A stretch of 64,000 nt of DNA, taken from Scleromitrula shiraiana (Eukaryota; Ascomycota; Leotiomycetes; Helotiales; Sclerotiniaceae). The stretch's first letter is position 1, and every line of letters starts with the position of its first letter. Shown piece after piece: positions 1 to 12,137 of this stretch. The notes below the pieces were generated by a model. That model saw nothing but the letters and a program-made list of their open reading frames with translations. It had not been told where the DNA came from and searched no databases. The stretch spans positions 3,100,001 through 3,164,000 of the forward strand of contig JABELC010000002.1 of the NCBI GenBank assembly GCA_028455995.1. Reading direction: 5' to 3'. Made by a program: the position numbers and the translations under genes.

Positions 1-489
1 AATTTTTGTATAGTTTTCGGGAGAGGGGTATTGAATACTACAGGATACGAGTTTTAGACCGGGAAAAGGTAAATCACTTGCACAAAAACGTTCGAAGCTC
101 TTACTGTTGCTAATTTGCCCAGAAAATTATGGAGGAGGAGATCATGCAACGTAAATCTTCCAGAGCATAGCGAGATCGATGATAAACTACTGGGCAACCA
201 AGATTACAATGATGGAAAGCATCGTATTTGAGATAAAATTGGTCTTGGCTTTGAATGATAGCAGAACCAGTATGATCTTGAGTTCCACTTGGTAAACCAT
301 CAAACCCTTAGGTTGAATTCACTTCGTTGATTTTATTCGACTCACGCTCATTTGGCCTATTTGTGACTCGGATACAAACATTAAAAATGACTCCCTAGCT
401 CTGCTAATTGGCAATAGACCAACAACTTCCACTCATACCTTTAAGTTTTCACTTTTTGAACCCTCAAACTTCAACAAACAAACGTGAAA
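1..489. other. Intergenic, left edge
   Basis: No coding region that I can support. The last 60 bases before the first gene are C- and A-rich, as expected for a fungal 5' untranslated leader. Confidence 0.4.
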
Positions 490-924
490 ATGAAATCAAT
501 TACTAAATTAGCAAGTGTGATTAAATCAAAACTCAGTGTCATATCCCTTGGTAATCATACGATTCGCATCCGAGTCCCCAACATCCGTACAAGACCAAAG
601 GTTTTGGAATCTAAAACATCATTTCAGTCAACAGAACCCGAAACCATATCTGAAGATATCATTTGGGCACCCCGACCACCCATACCTAAGAAGTCCGATA
701 TTCCGAATCAAATTTTAGATAGGCCACCTACAGAGCACGATTTGGCAAGATCGAAAGTAGGTGACTATTCTCACCCACGCTCATTGTCACATCCACAGCA
801 GGATATTATATCTACTTGGGAATCCTTACTCCAACCTCAAGCTCATGACTCTTTGGAGGGGAAATGGCAGCGATTGCCTCACCGCTTCGATATCTACGTT
901 ACCAACTTGATCTCAAAAATTTGA
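490..924 (+). CDS. Unrecognised small protein, 144 aa
   Basis: I do not recognise this protein. It is a single open frame of 144 residues. I start it at the ATG at 490; a GTG two codons upstream is in frame but is not a normal nuclear start. The N-terminus is basic and rich in Lys, Ser and Ile. The centre carries a Pro-rich stretch (APRPPIPKK), and the C-terminal third has a short segment with Trp and Arg. There is no signal peptide, transmembrane segment or Cys pattern. A-rich sequence just before the ATG agrees with translation starting here. It lies 540 bases upstream of another orphan gene on the same strand. It may be lineage-specific, or it could be a chance open frame. Confidence 0.45.
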   Translation: MKSITKLASVIKSKLSVISLGNHTIRIRVPNIRTRPKVLESKTSFQSTEPETISEDIIWAPRPPIPKKSDIPNQILDRPPTEHDLARSKVGDYSHPRSLSHPQQDIISTWESLLQPQAHDSLEGKWQRLPHRFDIYVTNLISKI

Positions 925-1467
925 ATGAGCTGCAGATATCTGTGCCATCCAGACTAAGGAGCGTGACATCACATGAGAAGGAGATGAAGAGATAGGTTCT
1001 CGCGATTGTCGGGCAATAATTTGGAGCAACGCAGGTAAATTGTAGTCGCGGTACAAGGTTGCGACGGGAGAGTAGAGGCTGCAGAAAGTACGACACATTT
1101 CGCGGCCAAATACAGGACTACTTATATCAAGCTACCGTATTGTGAAAATTCTATGGCAGACAACCATGCTTTTCAATCAAAATATGGCACCGCGACATCG
1201 TGAACTTCAAGTGCGACTACGGCTGCGCTCTGGTGTCATATTCTGTACTTCGCAGTACCGGACTTGTTGTCTATATATTCTAGACATCTAGAACATTTTT
1301 GCCACACATTCTACCATCTATAACATTCCGATTACAACGCAAAATTGTTTCTATAAACGCAAAAACCTTGAATCTACCACAAAAACAGAGCTATTTTAGT
1401 TCTACAAGCGTTATAGAAGCATCTGGCAATACCTGCATTCTCGGAAGAAAGTCTGAATCATCTAATC
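925..1467. other. Intergenic spacer
   Basis: No supported gene. A TATA-like stretch (TATATATTC) lies near 1272, about 200 bases before the next start codon, followed by an A/C-rich leader. Confidence 0.35.
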
Positions 1468-1896
1468 ATGCCTATCTTCAGCAAGCTTTTTCATCAAAGA
1501 AAAGATCAGTCTGCTACCAGTTCAGGCTCCGGTCGCTCTACTTCTCAAGGTTCTGAGAAGAGCAGCAACAGCTCGTACAAGTCGAAATCGGGAGTTTCTA
1601 GCCCTGATCTATCCAACTCACGAAACAGACCAGTAGGCCTTCCCTTGGTTGATCACGAGGAAGCAAAGAAACCTATGCTTTTGGACAAACATCCTCGATC
1701 CCAATCTGCAAAGAAATCTACTGGTACTGCTGGGGTCTCAAAGTTTGTAGAAGTAATGAATGATGAGGAGGCAGAGAATATGTTGAAAACAACAAAGGTA
1801 AGTAGTGCTTATATGATATCTGGTAACATCTTTGCTAACGCGTATTTACAGTATTGTGGCAAGGATGGCGTCTACTCGATGCTTAACATGAGATGA
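1468..1896 (+). CDS. Unrecognised Ser-rich protein, 124 aa, one in-frame intron
   Basis: I do not recognise this protein. Exons are 1468-1797 and 1852-1896. The intron (1798-1851, 54 bases) begins GTAAGT, has a GCTAAC branch-like site near 1834 and ends ACAG. The spliced product is 124 residues. It starts with a short hydrophobic and basic segment (MPIFSKLFHQRK), followed by about 50 residues dominated by Ser, Gly and Lys, so most of it is probably disordered. The final 40 residues are acidic and helical-looking, then end in a short tail after the splice. The intron is a multiple of three and has no stop codon, so unspliced RNA would encode a 142-residue variant with the same C-terminus. Confidence 0.55.
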   Translation: MPIFSKLFHQRKDQSATSSGSGRSTSQGSEKSSNSSYKSKSGVSSPDLSNSRNRPVGLPLVDHEEAKKPMLLDKHPRSQSAKKSTGTAGVSKFVEVMNDEEAENMLKTTKVSSAYMISGNIFANAYLQYCGKDGVYSMLNMR

Positions 1897-3218
1897 TTCT
1901 GTTTGACATAACATCATGGTGACACAAGTTTGGGCGCGAGGAATCGGGGGGTTGGGATGGGTCGGATTGTATAAGTAAAGGAATCTGGAGTTAAGAATGA
2001 GCCGGATAATATAATTAGACTTATAATATCTTTAATAATAATATACCTTAACCACCTACTCTTTATTTGATTGTGAAAATTCTGTGATTGTGATATGCAA
2101 CTTTGCCAGTAAATATGTACTGTGTGCGATATGGTGCGCAGTGGTGTTGAGTATGGAGAGTTTCTACTCAAGCTCAACCTGCAAGGCAGATTGAAAAATA
2201 TGCCATGGAAAGTCCATTGCACAAAGAAACTACTGTTGAATCCATACAAACTCGAGAATGCATAGTGCCCTCAAAGGATGACCACAACCCCAAGGTAGCC
2301 AAATGACTGTAGCCAAATGACTGTATACAAGGCTCGAATTACTCCTCGACTCTTAGTTTTATTATGAGTCCAATATAATGCGGCTCATGACATTTTCCCA
2401 AAGCACAAATAGATTCGTGCAGCCATGGAAACTTGTAATATTTGCATTCAAAAACATGCTCGAATAGGACAAACTTGAAACATATTACCTCTCAATACAA
2501 ATCTCTATTATAAATTCTACATTCTACAGAAGATTTGCTTGTATTATCCACTACCATGGCACTCTCATTAGACTCATCCGTTGATCGTGACTAGCAACCA
2601 TAGGTGACTATAATGAATAGTTCCATGACAGTCACACTAACGTACGATTGTCATCATTCACTTGATATTGACTTGCATATTTCGTGGGTGATATTGCTCC
2701 AAGGAGAATGAATCATATTACCAGCTTGGCCTTCATGGAGAGGTATAGTTCAGGACATCCTTCCTTGATGATTCCCAAAAGTTGATACCAAGTACCATTC
2801 ACATGCATGGAGAGAATTGTGATTTGAAAAAGCTTGTACAAAATGTTTCATATTGAGAGCATATTAGCGTTTCAAGCTCCTTCTTTCGACTACCGGAGTC
2901 ATACTACAAGTCCTACTCTCCGGACTCATAATAACTTCAAGAACAACTGTGACTGTGACAGATACTTGAATGCATTATGCCTGGTCATACTTCTAAACTA
3001 TTGAAGTCAGCCGCGTTCAGAAGTGCATAAATATCTCTTGAATCTCCCTTGAGCTCCAACATACTCCAACAAACACGAAACGAACACAAAATCGAACAGA
3101 AATTTTCCTAAATCAATACACACATCCCTTAAGACCATTCAAGAGAAATAGCTTCTTCTATCAGCTTTGCACAAGGTGTTTCTATCCGGTTCTGAAAAGG
3201 AGAAAATTTAATATTGAT
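1897..3218. other. Intergenic, 1.3 kb
   Basis: No supported gene. A perfect 14-base tandem duplication (TAGCCAAATGACTG twice) sits at 2296-2323. The region just before the next gene is a pyrimidine- and A-rich leader. Confidence 0.35.
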
Positions 3219-3854
3219 ATGAGTACTAACAGTTTCAAGATGGATCAAGTCAACAAAGACGCCGCGGAAGGACGTAGCTCCAATTCAAGTATCCAGAGAA
3301 ACAAAGATACTCCCGAGTTACAAAATTCCGCGGGTGTATCACATGATTCCTTCCTGGCATCGCAAGGGTCCCTCCAAGCGGCTATAAAAGAACAGGAGAG
3401 ACTCACCAGAGGTTTGATGCAGACCCGCAACGATATAAGAAACATGCAGTCACATTCTAGTATCGAGAGTGTGAAAGATGTCCCCTGGTTGCAAAAGTAT
3501 GCCAGTAAACTCAAGGCAGAGCTAGAGTCATTGGAGGTGGACATAAAGGAGCGGAAAGAACTATGGGAGGTAGAGAAGTACCAGGCGACGTACAACTATA
3601 CAATGAGATTTTATGGCAGTCTATGTAGTGAAAAAGGACAAGATTGCGAAGGTTTGGAATACATTAGGTTTAGTACGCAGAAAATCGTGAAGGATCATCT
3701 AGAATACATGAAAGATTATAGGGAACGGCGAAATAATCTACAAAATAAGCTCAACGGCTTAAAGAAAAGGCAAGAGAGTTTCCAAAAATTTCTCGTCGAC
3801 TTGAAGAAATTGCAGGAACAAACTCCCCCGGTTTCGAACTCATCAAACAGCTAG
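3219..3854 (+). CDS. Unrecognised coiled-coil protein, 211 aa
   Basis: Single-exon gene of 211 residues starting at an ATG at 3219; a second in-frame ATG lies eight codons in. I do not recognise the family. The first 55 residues are polar and Ser/Asn-rich. From about residue 60 to 205 the protein is highly charged, with heptad-like spacing of Leu, Met and Ile among Glu, Lys and Arg, which indicates a long coiled coil. That coil is interrupted around residues 130-155 by an aromatic-rich patch with two cysteines (MRFYGSLCSEKGQDC). No membrane segment or targeting signal is visible. With the two upstream small genes it forms a group of three orphan genes on the + strand. Confidence 0.55.
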   Translation: MSTNSFKMDQVNKDAAEGRSSNSSIQRNKDTPELQNSAGVSHDSFLASQGSLQAAIKEQERLTRGLMQTRNDIRNMQSHSSIESVKDVPWLQKYASKLKAELESLEVDIKERKELWEVEKYQATYNYTMRFYGSLCSEKGQDCEGLEYIRFSTQKIVKDHLEYMKDYRERRNNLQNKLNGLKKRQESFQKFLVDLKKLQEQTPPVSNSSNS

Positions 3855-4338
3855 AGAATAAAAGTTTCCCTTCAAGTAGTTCTTCTATGTTTACGGGGAA
3901 ATGTTTGGTTCGAGGATCGAATGTTCAAGGGATATATGAATGTTGAGGAATTGTAGGAAGGAAGTTGAGGCTTGAAAGATGTATCATTAAAATACATACC
4001 AAGCTCGTTAAGAGGATAGCGAATGCATGCTCTTCAAATATACTCTCATTATGGGGAAAACTTGAGGTGCTATGATGACTCGATCTTGATGGTAACCAAC
4101 ACTTGTGATTCGTTTTGAAAACCCATAAATATTTGACTAGTAAGACAACCGCAGATGCTCTTCCACCACTTAATTGAAGACATCCAATATGAATATACTT
4201 TTGTTTTAATTTCTATCTGAACTTGATTTCTGCGAGCGACCCATGGAATAACCATCCCAAAAGCCCATAATGATATGCATATATCCCGATATGATTTTAA
4301 TTCGCTATGATGACAGCACAAATATCTCCTATATACAT
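3855..4338. other. 3' flank between convergent genes
   Basis: AT-rich spacer between the coiled-coil gene and the 3' end of ACH1. No coding signal is supported. Confidence 0.4.
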
Positions 4339-6180
4339 TTAACCCCAAGTCTTAAGTTTCTTCATGCTTCCTTCTTGATCAAATGCCTTGTGCATATCGA
4401 AACTGTTCCAAAGCAAATGTGGTTCGTGACCCCAACCCCTTCTCATACATTCAAACTCGGCTTTCTTGAAATAATCTTCCAAGATTGGCTTATAATCTGG
4501 GTGAGAACATTTCTCAATGATGACCTTAGCTCGTTCCTTTGGACTTAAACCTCGAACATCGGCTAGACCTTGCTCAGTGACAACTACATCCAAATCATGC
4601 TCAGTTTGATCAACGTGTGTACACATGGGAACGATACATGAAACACCATGAGGATCGGTCTTAGATGGTCGAGTGGATGGTGTATGCATAATACTGTACT
4701 TGGAAGAACGGAGGAAATCGGCAGATCCTCCAAGACCGTTCAACATTCTAGATCCCATAACGTTCGTACTGTTTGCATGAGCGTAGATATCAACCTCTAC
4801 TGGTGTATTCATTCCGATAACTCCCAATCTTCTGATAATTTCTGGGGAGTTAGAAACTTGTTGAGAACGGAGTAAGAGTTTGTTGTAGTATTGCTCCCAT
4901 CCATCATAAAATCGCTTGAAACCATCTGGTGAGAAACGAATAGAGGTTGCAGTAGCGAAATCCAAACGTCCGGAGTCGAAAAGATCGAGGAAGGTATCTT
5001 GAAGCACTTCTGTCCAGACCTTGAGATTCTCGAATTTAGACTCTGCAAGACCACCAATGACAGCATTTGCAATATTTCCAATACCGGATTGGATTGGTAG
5101 AAGGTTCTTTGGTAGACGGCCATGCTTGACTTCATGCTCAAGAAATTCAATTAAATGAGAAGCGATAGCACGAGATGTAGCATCCTCTGGCGCATTAGCT
5201 ACCGTTTGATCTTGGTAATCGGATTCGACGATAGCAACGATTTTCTCGGTATCGACGGGAATGTATGTTGTACCAATTCGATCTTCAGGGGCCATGATCA
5301 AGTATGGTTTTCGGTGAGGTGGAAGTTCAGTCATTGTAATATCGTGGAGACCTTCGAAAGATGGCATAGAGGTGTTGACCTCGACGATAATCTAGGCTTT
5401 GTGTTAGGTCTTCTAAGGTCTTACAACTAACATTCATTCGTACCTTATCTGCCATTTGTACCAATTCCGGTGATGCTCCCACGGATGCTCCAGGAATAAT
5501 ACCGCCATCCTCAGTGATAGCGGTAGCTTCAACAATAACCACATCTAATTTTTTGTTTGGGCGATCTTTTGTATAAAATCCCTAGAAATAACAATCAATT
5601 TCTAATTCCTTCTATTTTCGAATTCCAGACTTACATAAACCAGATCTACTGGAAACATGGACAAATGTTTATCAAAGAAATTGATATTTCCATTGTTGAT
5701 ACCCTTGGCAATAGCTTTGCCGACTTGATGAGGACTTCTCCTTTCAATCATATTCAACTCCGCCCATCGATTCTCGGTTTCCGCTCCAGAGGAGGCACCA
5801 ACAAAAAGAGAGTATTTAAGCTTGCCCTGCAAGTTATTTTTCTCTACATGATCTGCGAGAATGGTTGGGACCTTTCTGGAGAAATTCAATTAGTATTGTG
5901 AAGTTTCAATTGTGTGAACAACCTCTTGGCTGTGTGACGTTGATCACAGCTCCCAGCAAAGCAAGACCCCTCTATTGTCCCACGATTACAACCCAGAAGG
6001 AATTGGATATGGAGCTTACTTGGGATATCCAACGCCTGTAAATCCAGACCATCCGATATAAGCTCCATGAGGGAATAATGGAATCAAGTCTTGGGGATGG
6101 GCAAGCTTGCTTAACAGAGAAGGTCTCCTAACTCGAGACTTCAATGCAGCGGAAGCTGTCAAAGCTGCCGCAGAGGCCAT
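4339..6180 (-). CDS. ACH1: Acetyl-CoA hydrolase / CoA transferase (Ach1)
   Basis: Mitochondrial CoA-transferase-type enzyme, 530 residues. In fungi it mainly moves CoA from succinyl-CoA to acetate and also shows acetyl-CoA hydrolase activity, handling acetate and propionyl-CoA. Exons on the - strand: 6180-6020, 5875-5635, 5581-5444 and 5391-4339. The introns are 144, 53, 52 bases and all join in phase. Recognition rests on the near-continuous match to the Ach1 family: the early GFTGVGYPK segment, SGAETENRWAELNMIERR, the GIGNIANAVIGGL block, the candidate catalytic Glu in VWTEVLQD, and GLGGSADFL. The length matches the usual roughly 525 residues. The N-terminus (Ala-, Arg- and Ser-rich) could serve as a mitochondrial presequence. 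The 587-base upstream region presumably carries its promoter. Confidence 0.95.
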
Positions 6181-6767
6181 ATTACAATGTCAAGCTGCTT
6201 TGAACAAATACTAAAGAGAGGAGGTGATAAAATACACTCAAGAAAACACAAACTAAGTTTGAAATGAGGAATAAGTAAGTGTTTATAAACCCATCGTACG
6301 AGTGATTTCAAGCTCAAACCGCGTCAACGTAACGGCACGCCCCGCCCGTTATGCATCGGCAACATGGAGAAACATCTCCGTCATCGCAAAAAATTCGGTT
6401 ATTCGGTTTATATCTCAGACGAATTCAAAAGCCATGAAATTCTTCTATTGGCTATTTACAGATGAATTATGGAGTCTAGATCTTAAAATAATCACCGTCG
6501 TATTTGTTCAACTATGTTGACAGCATAAAATATCCGAATTTCGCTTTCTGACCTGCTTGCTTATCCGTGGACTAATCCGTAAACTAGTAAAGCAGCCTTG
6601 AAGGTTCGAGAGATTTATATATTACACATATGGGAACGATGCTGGAAGGATATCTAAACATATTGTACTACCTACAAGGCCCTAGGGAAATGTTTATGGG
6701 ATCATGGGAGACATTACACATTCACTCTGTTCATTTTCTTTACCTACAAAGATATCTATCTCCCCAT
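6181..6767. other. ACH1 promoter region and NDC1 3' flank
   Basis: Spacer of 587 bases between the start of ACH1 and the end of NDC1, both on the - strand. A TATA-like TTTATAAACC lies near 6281-6291. Nothing else is supported. Confidence 0.4.
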
Positions 6768-8824
6768 TTATCCCCCTGCTTGTTGAGCAGGTGGTGCTAC
6801 AACTATGGAAGCTTCCCTTGCCAACCTCATATCACTGTGAGTTAACCTTAACTCCATAGCATACCCTTCAAAAGCCTCAATCAACTCTCGAAGCCCTCCC
6901 TTCAAAGTAGCTAATATTAAATCGACCTCCGGACATTCTTGATTTCTTTCTACATCGGTCCAATGTACACCCAGACGTTCCTTGAATTTCTGTATTTTGG
7001 TAATCGTCTTGGTATATGTTTGTATAATAGTTCTGATATCGTTTTGTACTTTGCCATATTTGTCCTCAACAAGACTACATACAGCAAACCGAGTTACTGA
7101 GTCAATAGCATCAATGAAGATACCTGCATCACCATAAGGTGACCCCAATATCACATTAGCTAACCTTCTGCGATATACTTGTCTGAAGGGTATCCCGATA
7201 GGAAGATTGAGGATAAATGCCAATTTTTCATGAATAACGGCCGAGAATCCTTCAGGTTGTTGGAATTGTGCAGGTAAAGCCGCTTGAATCGCTGCCTGGG
7301 TTTTTTCCTTATTCAAAAGTTGACTGCGTGATCTCTGGTCGGGTGGTGACAATTGGCCGTGACTTTTGGCGAAAGAACCAACAGCATCAATCATACGCAA
7401 ACTTCTTGAGTCCGATGGTTTTGACCCCATCATCAATCCCCCATTCGGTTGGTCTTTTAATGGCGCAGTCAAACGAGGTAACGAAGATACTGGTTCTCTT
7501 GGCACAGCTTCGTAAACGTCAATAACTGGCTTCTTTTTCGTTGGATCGTATTGTTCGATGCGGAAATTTATACCCTCAATCGTATCTAGGCATGCTGAAA
7601 GAATTTGAGACCAAGCTGAACCTCCAGCTCGATCAATATCTTCGAATATTGCCTTTCTCCGTCCTTGGTATCGTTGCGCAATCTGCACAAGTTCCCAAAA
7701 TGCAAAAGCCTAGAAATTTGTTAATTGGAATTAATTAAACCGTTTATTCATTGATAGCTTACTCTTGTTTGTAACTTCTTCCCTTTCAAACCTGTCAACA
7801 AACTTCCATTGGGATCTTTCGATTCGTAAGTGATAGGTCGATCGTTCTTCAAAGGTTCCTGTGCTACATAAATTGAAAATGCAGCATTTCCACATTCCCA
7901 AATTAGGGTAAGCATGAAGCCAGCCAAAATTGTTCTTAGCCATACAGTGTAGTGGAATGGTAGGACAGTTGGAGGAGATGCGGATTTCGGTAATTTCCAA
8001 AAGATTTTTGCCCATGACCGCGTGAAGCCCCAAGCAATATTTCTAATGTTGAGAGTATAAATAGGTAGAATTACAGGAACTGGAAAATCGTTGGCGTAGA
8101 TGAATGGGGATATAACAGAGACAACGACTACTCGTTGAATGGCGTTAAAAGCTATGGTTGATAGTCTCTCCTTCAGTTGTGACCTAGGCGGCTCTACAGT
8201 ATGCGAAGGCTGTTCTGATGTAACTACTGGTCCAGTTTTCGTGAGTGGTATATCGATGCGATCATAATCGTACCAGAGATGGAATCCGGATTGCACAATA
8301 GCTAACAAGAGGAGAAAACTCGTCAAGTAAATCGGTCTCTCATTCAATATTGGCCGACCAGTCTTAGATAGAAGCTTGATACGATTGAGATCTGCACTCT
8401 CCGGAACTGACCATATATACACCTCGCTGAAGAACCACGCCGAAAAAAGGTACCACAAAGTCGTCTGAACAGTTTGGAATTTTGGAGCATATGCCATAAA
8501 AGTCTCGAAGCCCGAATTTGAAGCTCTATATCCGACGTGTAATTGAGCAACTCGTAAAACGAATATCATAAAACCGCTTATGAAGAAGAGACCAGTCCGT
8601 ATTCCAACCATCCCGAGAGGAAACCATGACCAAAGCACTGTTAAAGTCAGTATCCCACACTCTGTAAAGCTAGCTGTGCAAGACATACGGGAATTCCATT
8701 CTCCAATCCAAACAGCTTCAATATAACAAACTCCTAATAATGTTGCCGTTGCCAACGCAAATCTTCTATGTAAGGCTGGTGTTAAAAAGTCCTTGTAAGG
8801 ACGAATTCTGGGAGCTGCCGGCAT
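6768..8824 (-). CDS. NDC1: Nucleoporin Ndc1
   Basis: Integral nuclear-membrane protein that anchors nuclear pore complexes and spindle pole bodies. Two exons, 8824-7763 and 7709-6768, with a 53-base intron (7710-7762, GTAAGC...CTAG), give 667 residues, close to the usual size. The N-terminal half holds about six hydrophobic segments: one near residues 20-40, several between 50 and 110, and others near 125-145, 175-195 and 235-255. The C-terminal half is soluble, as in the family. Recognition comes from the N-terminal PYKDFLTPALHRRF-like start and the membrane-domain layout. It diverges from the syntaxin gene across 342 bases, so the two may share a promoter. Confidence 0.85.
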
Positions 8825-9166
8825 GCTGAAAATTTATGAAGCTGAAGTGTACAGCATAGAATGTATCAAATATAAGAAACGATTTTTATGAAAATACAAT
8901 GCTCATGTTGTCGTTGCCGCAGAGAGCAAGCAAAAAAATTATTGCGCTCAATGTTGACATTCGGTTCCTGACAAAATAAATTTATAGTAGAAGACGCGAG
9001 CCTGGCCCCAGCCGCCTAGCAACAACCATTTATCTAGCGAAATACGTCAGCCAACCTCAAACATCTTATCACAGCCCCCTTCGTTCATTCAACAGGCAAC
9101 GAATTTGTACATAAACTATTTCGCATTTGCAAATAACTTACTTCCCATACAGCCAACTCAATCATC
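8825..9166. promoter_or_regulatory. Divergent promoter NDC1 / PEP12
   Basis: A 342-base spacer between two outward-facing start codons. It must hold both promoters and leaders. No specific operator is recognised. Confidence 0.5.
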
Positions 9167-10033
9167 ATGTCCTTTGATCAGTTATCATCGTTGGAGTCGC
9201 AGCCAACGACTATGCGCAGAGAAGATGATCCTCAATATTCAGACGACCCGGCCTTCCAACATTTGTCGCAAGATCTTATGACGAAGCTCTTTTCACTTAC
9301 TGGCAACATCTCGAGACTTTCAAATGAAATAAATTTACTAGGAACAAAAAGAGATACTGAGAGAGTGAGAGAAAGAGTACACGATTTATTGGAAGAATCG
9401 AAGGATACCTTTAAAGAAGTTGGTGAAGGCGTCAAGAAGATTCAAGCATGGGAAGATGTTAGCGTAAGTTAAGAGTCATATAATTTACGTCTTTTTACTG
9501 ATAGTTAATGGTAGCCGTCGCAAAAATATACACAAACGAAGCTTGCGCGCGAATTTCAGAATAACCTGACCGAGTTCCAAGCGGTACAACGTCGAGCTCT
9601 CGAGAAACAACGTTCATCTGCAACTGCGGCAAGGACTGCTATGGAAGATGTGCAATCGCCAGGAGTAGAGGGTAGCAATCAATTTGGACAACAACAATCA
9701 CAAGAGCAACTTAGGTTGGCTTCGCAGGACGAGGTCGATTTTCAGGATTCTTTGATCGTAGAACGTGAAGCCGAGATCCGAAATATCGAACAAGGTGTAA
9801 CTGAATTGAATGAGTTGTTCCGAGATGTAGCACATATCGTCAATGAACAAGGGGAAAGTCTCGATACAATTGCCAACAATGTGGAGAATGTACATTCGGA
9901 TACGAGAGGGGCAGATTTGGAATTGAGAAGTGCGGCTAGATATCAGAAGAACGCTCGGTCTAAGGCCTGCTGTTTACTCTTGATTTTAGCAGTTATTCTT
10001 ACTATCATTATACTGGCAGCTACCCTTGGGTAA
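9167..10033 (+). CDS. PEP12: Endosomal/vacuolar syntaxin (Pep12/Vam3 type t-SNARE)
   Basis: Qa-SNARE for fusion at the late endosome and vacuole, 271 residues. Exons are 9167-9463 and 9515-10033, split by a 51-base intron (GTAAGT...GTAG), phase 0. The N-terminal half shows the three-helix Habc-type pattern. A SNARE heptad region follows from about residue 185 to 245, with the central glutamine in the HIVNEQGESLD stretch. It ends with a short basic linker, two cysteines that could be palmitoylated, and a C-terminal hydrophobic anchor of about 19 residues. The tail-anchored layout and the EREAEIRNIEQGV segment place it with Pep12. In filamentous fungi one gene usually covers both the Pep12 and Vam3 roles. 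Confidence 0.88.
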
Positions 10034-10601
10034 ATGATTTCATTTAGAATGGGTCAAGGTTCTATATCCATGGGTGGAGGGAGGAGTTTGGGGATTTACT
10101 TCGGGCCATACGTTTTTGTGTTCTGATACTATCATTGTCTTTGTATTATTGTGTGAGCGGAATTTTGCTATTAGAACGACTCTGAGATCGATGCTCTTTC
10201 AGGGGACTAATCGGCTTAGTCTTCCATCTAATTAATCTACGATAATTCACCCTTTACTTTTGGTTCTTGAATCCTCTTGACGCTCCTGGAGTACCCCTCT
10301 TATCTGGCGATCTCATAGCTTCCCAAATCTTAGTCTTGAGTGTTGATAATTATACCCGATAGAATTACCTAGATATTGACGGAATCACTGAAGGAACTTG
10401 ACAACCTTTGTCTATGATTTTAGAGTTCTCTATAAACCTATCCATTAGTTCATGGGCTCACTCACTGACATCATCATCAACACAAGGCTCCGTCTTACAG
10501 ACAACCGAGCGCGTTCCCCATACTTTTCATAATCGCGTCTCCGTTCGACAACATCTAACACCAAAAATTATATTTTCTCAAACCATTTTCAACATTTCAA
10601 T
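10034..10601. other. Intergenic spacer upstream of RTT106
   Basis: Spacer of 568 bases between two + strand genes. No supported gene. The last 100 bases form an A/C-rich leader. Confidence 0.4.
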
Positions 10602-12137
10602 ATGGGTATTGTATTGGATCAAATAAGTTTGCAGAAAGCATTTCACTCTCGTCCTGATATACAGGCAGCAATAGCAGCTGCATCAACAGGTAAGCACAAT
10701 TTCACAGCCTTGTCATGAAAAAGAAACTACGAATCTATCTATTGCGCAAACATCCTCAAAAACACCTGCGTTATCTCTTTATGACCTTACATCCTAAATT
10801 TGGGTAGTAGATGACTGATCTTGTTATACAGCTGGGCCGGAATACATCGAACTTTTTAACCAAATCTCCTTGCACGTCTGCGAAACGATTTCACAGCAAA
10901 CTTCAGAGCCTGCCACGAAGAAACGCCGTATAGATGAAGACCTCGTAACTAGAAGTGCGCCGAATGGGTCAAATGGACAAGCCAAGGAAGATTCAAGTGC
11001 ACCTGCGTCTGGAAATGATCCAGTCCTACTGGAAATAAAAGATATTTCAGTAGTTATACCACAACGAAAGAAATATACTCTTTGCTTTACATCAACACAT
11101 CTTTATGCACGCCTGCCGAGTTCTGAGGAACCGATATCAGGTATTAGTTATGCTTGGAAAGACATAGGTATTTATTATGTGCTCAAATTGCTAGGAGTAT
11201 TGCTGACTATATTTCTTCAGAATATGCATTCTGTCTACCAGTCCCCGAAAAGGCTCAAAAACAATATAATTATATACTTTTCCCAAAGAACTCCATCATT
11301 CCACCTACCAAATCCTCAACTTCTATGCCACCTACAGCCGAGCCTATTGTCTTTACAATATTCGACGCAGCTCCAAAACCAGGAACTATTGGTGGATCCG
11401 AAAGCTCTACCGCTGCCACAGTCTCTGATGACTTTAAAACTCTTTTCAACTGGGCACTTACTCGTTGCCTAAAGGCATCTGGTAATACTCTCAAAATTAC
11501 AGAAGCAGACCCCAGGACTTTCTCAAGCGCAATTAGACAAAGTCATCGACCAAGCGAGAAGGCAGTACATGTCAGTGCATTCAGAGGATCTAAAGATGGT
11601 TATCTATTTTTCCTACCTACTGGTATATTATGGGGATATAAGAAGCCATTAATGTTTTTACCACATGAAAGAATAGCTGCTGTATCATATACAAGTGTTT
11701 TGCAACGAACGTTCAATCTTTCTTTTGAATTTGATATGTCAATATCAGGAGAGGATGTCACCGAGGAAGTTGAATTCCAAATGATCGACCAAGAAGATTT
11801 TGCGGGGATTGATGAATTTATAAAGAGGCATGGATTACAAGATAAGAGTATGGCCGAGCAAAGAAAGGCAAAGAGGTTGAATGTTAATAAGGTGAAAGAT
11901 GAGGAAGGGAATGTAGTTGGTAATATGGAAGCAGGGGAATTAGAAAGAGCAGCAGCAGAGGCAGAACAAGCAGCTATGGATGAGGAAGATGAAGATGAGG
12001 AGGATTACGATCCAGGAAGTGAAGGAGAAAGTGAAGGATCAGGAACTTCAAGTAGTGAGGAGGATGAGGATGGCGAAGGCGGAGGTGGAGATGATGATGA
12101 CGATGATGATGAGGGGGATGAGGAAGATGAGTTGTGA
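10602..12137 (+). CDS. RTT106: Histone chaperone Rtt106
   Basis: Histone H3-H4 chaperone acting in replication-coupled nucleosome assembly and heterochromatin silencing. Exons are 10602-10689, 10832-11167 and 11221-12137; introns of 142 and 53 bases join in phase to give 446 residues. The start is the ATG at 10602. An N-terminal dimerisation-like helical region precedes two PH-like modules between roughly residues 100 and 355, with family segments such as FKTLFNWAL, VHVSAFRGSKDGYLFFLPTGILWGYKKPL (split here only for description) and SFEFDMSI. The final 60 residues are an acidic Glu/Asp tail, typical of histone chaperones. A basic patch (KKRR) near residue 57 could serve nuclear import. Confidence 0.92.
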
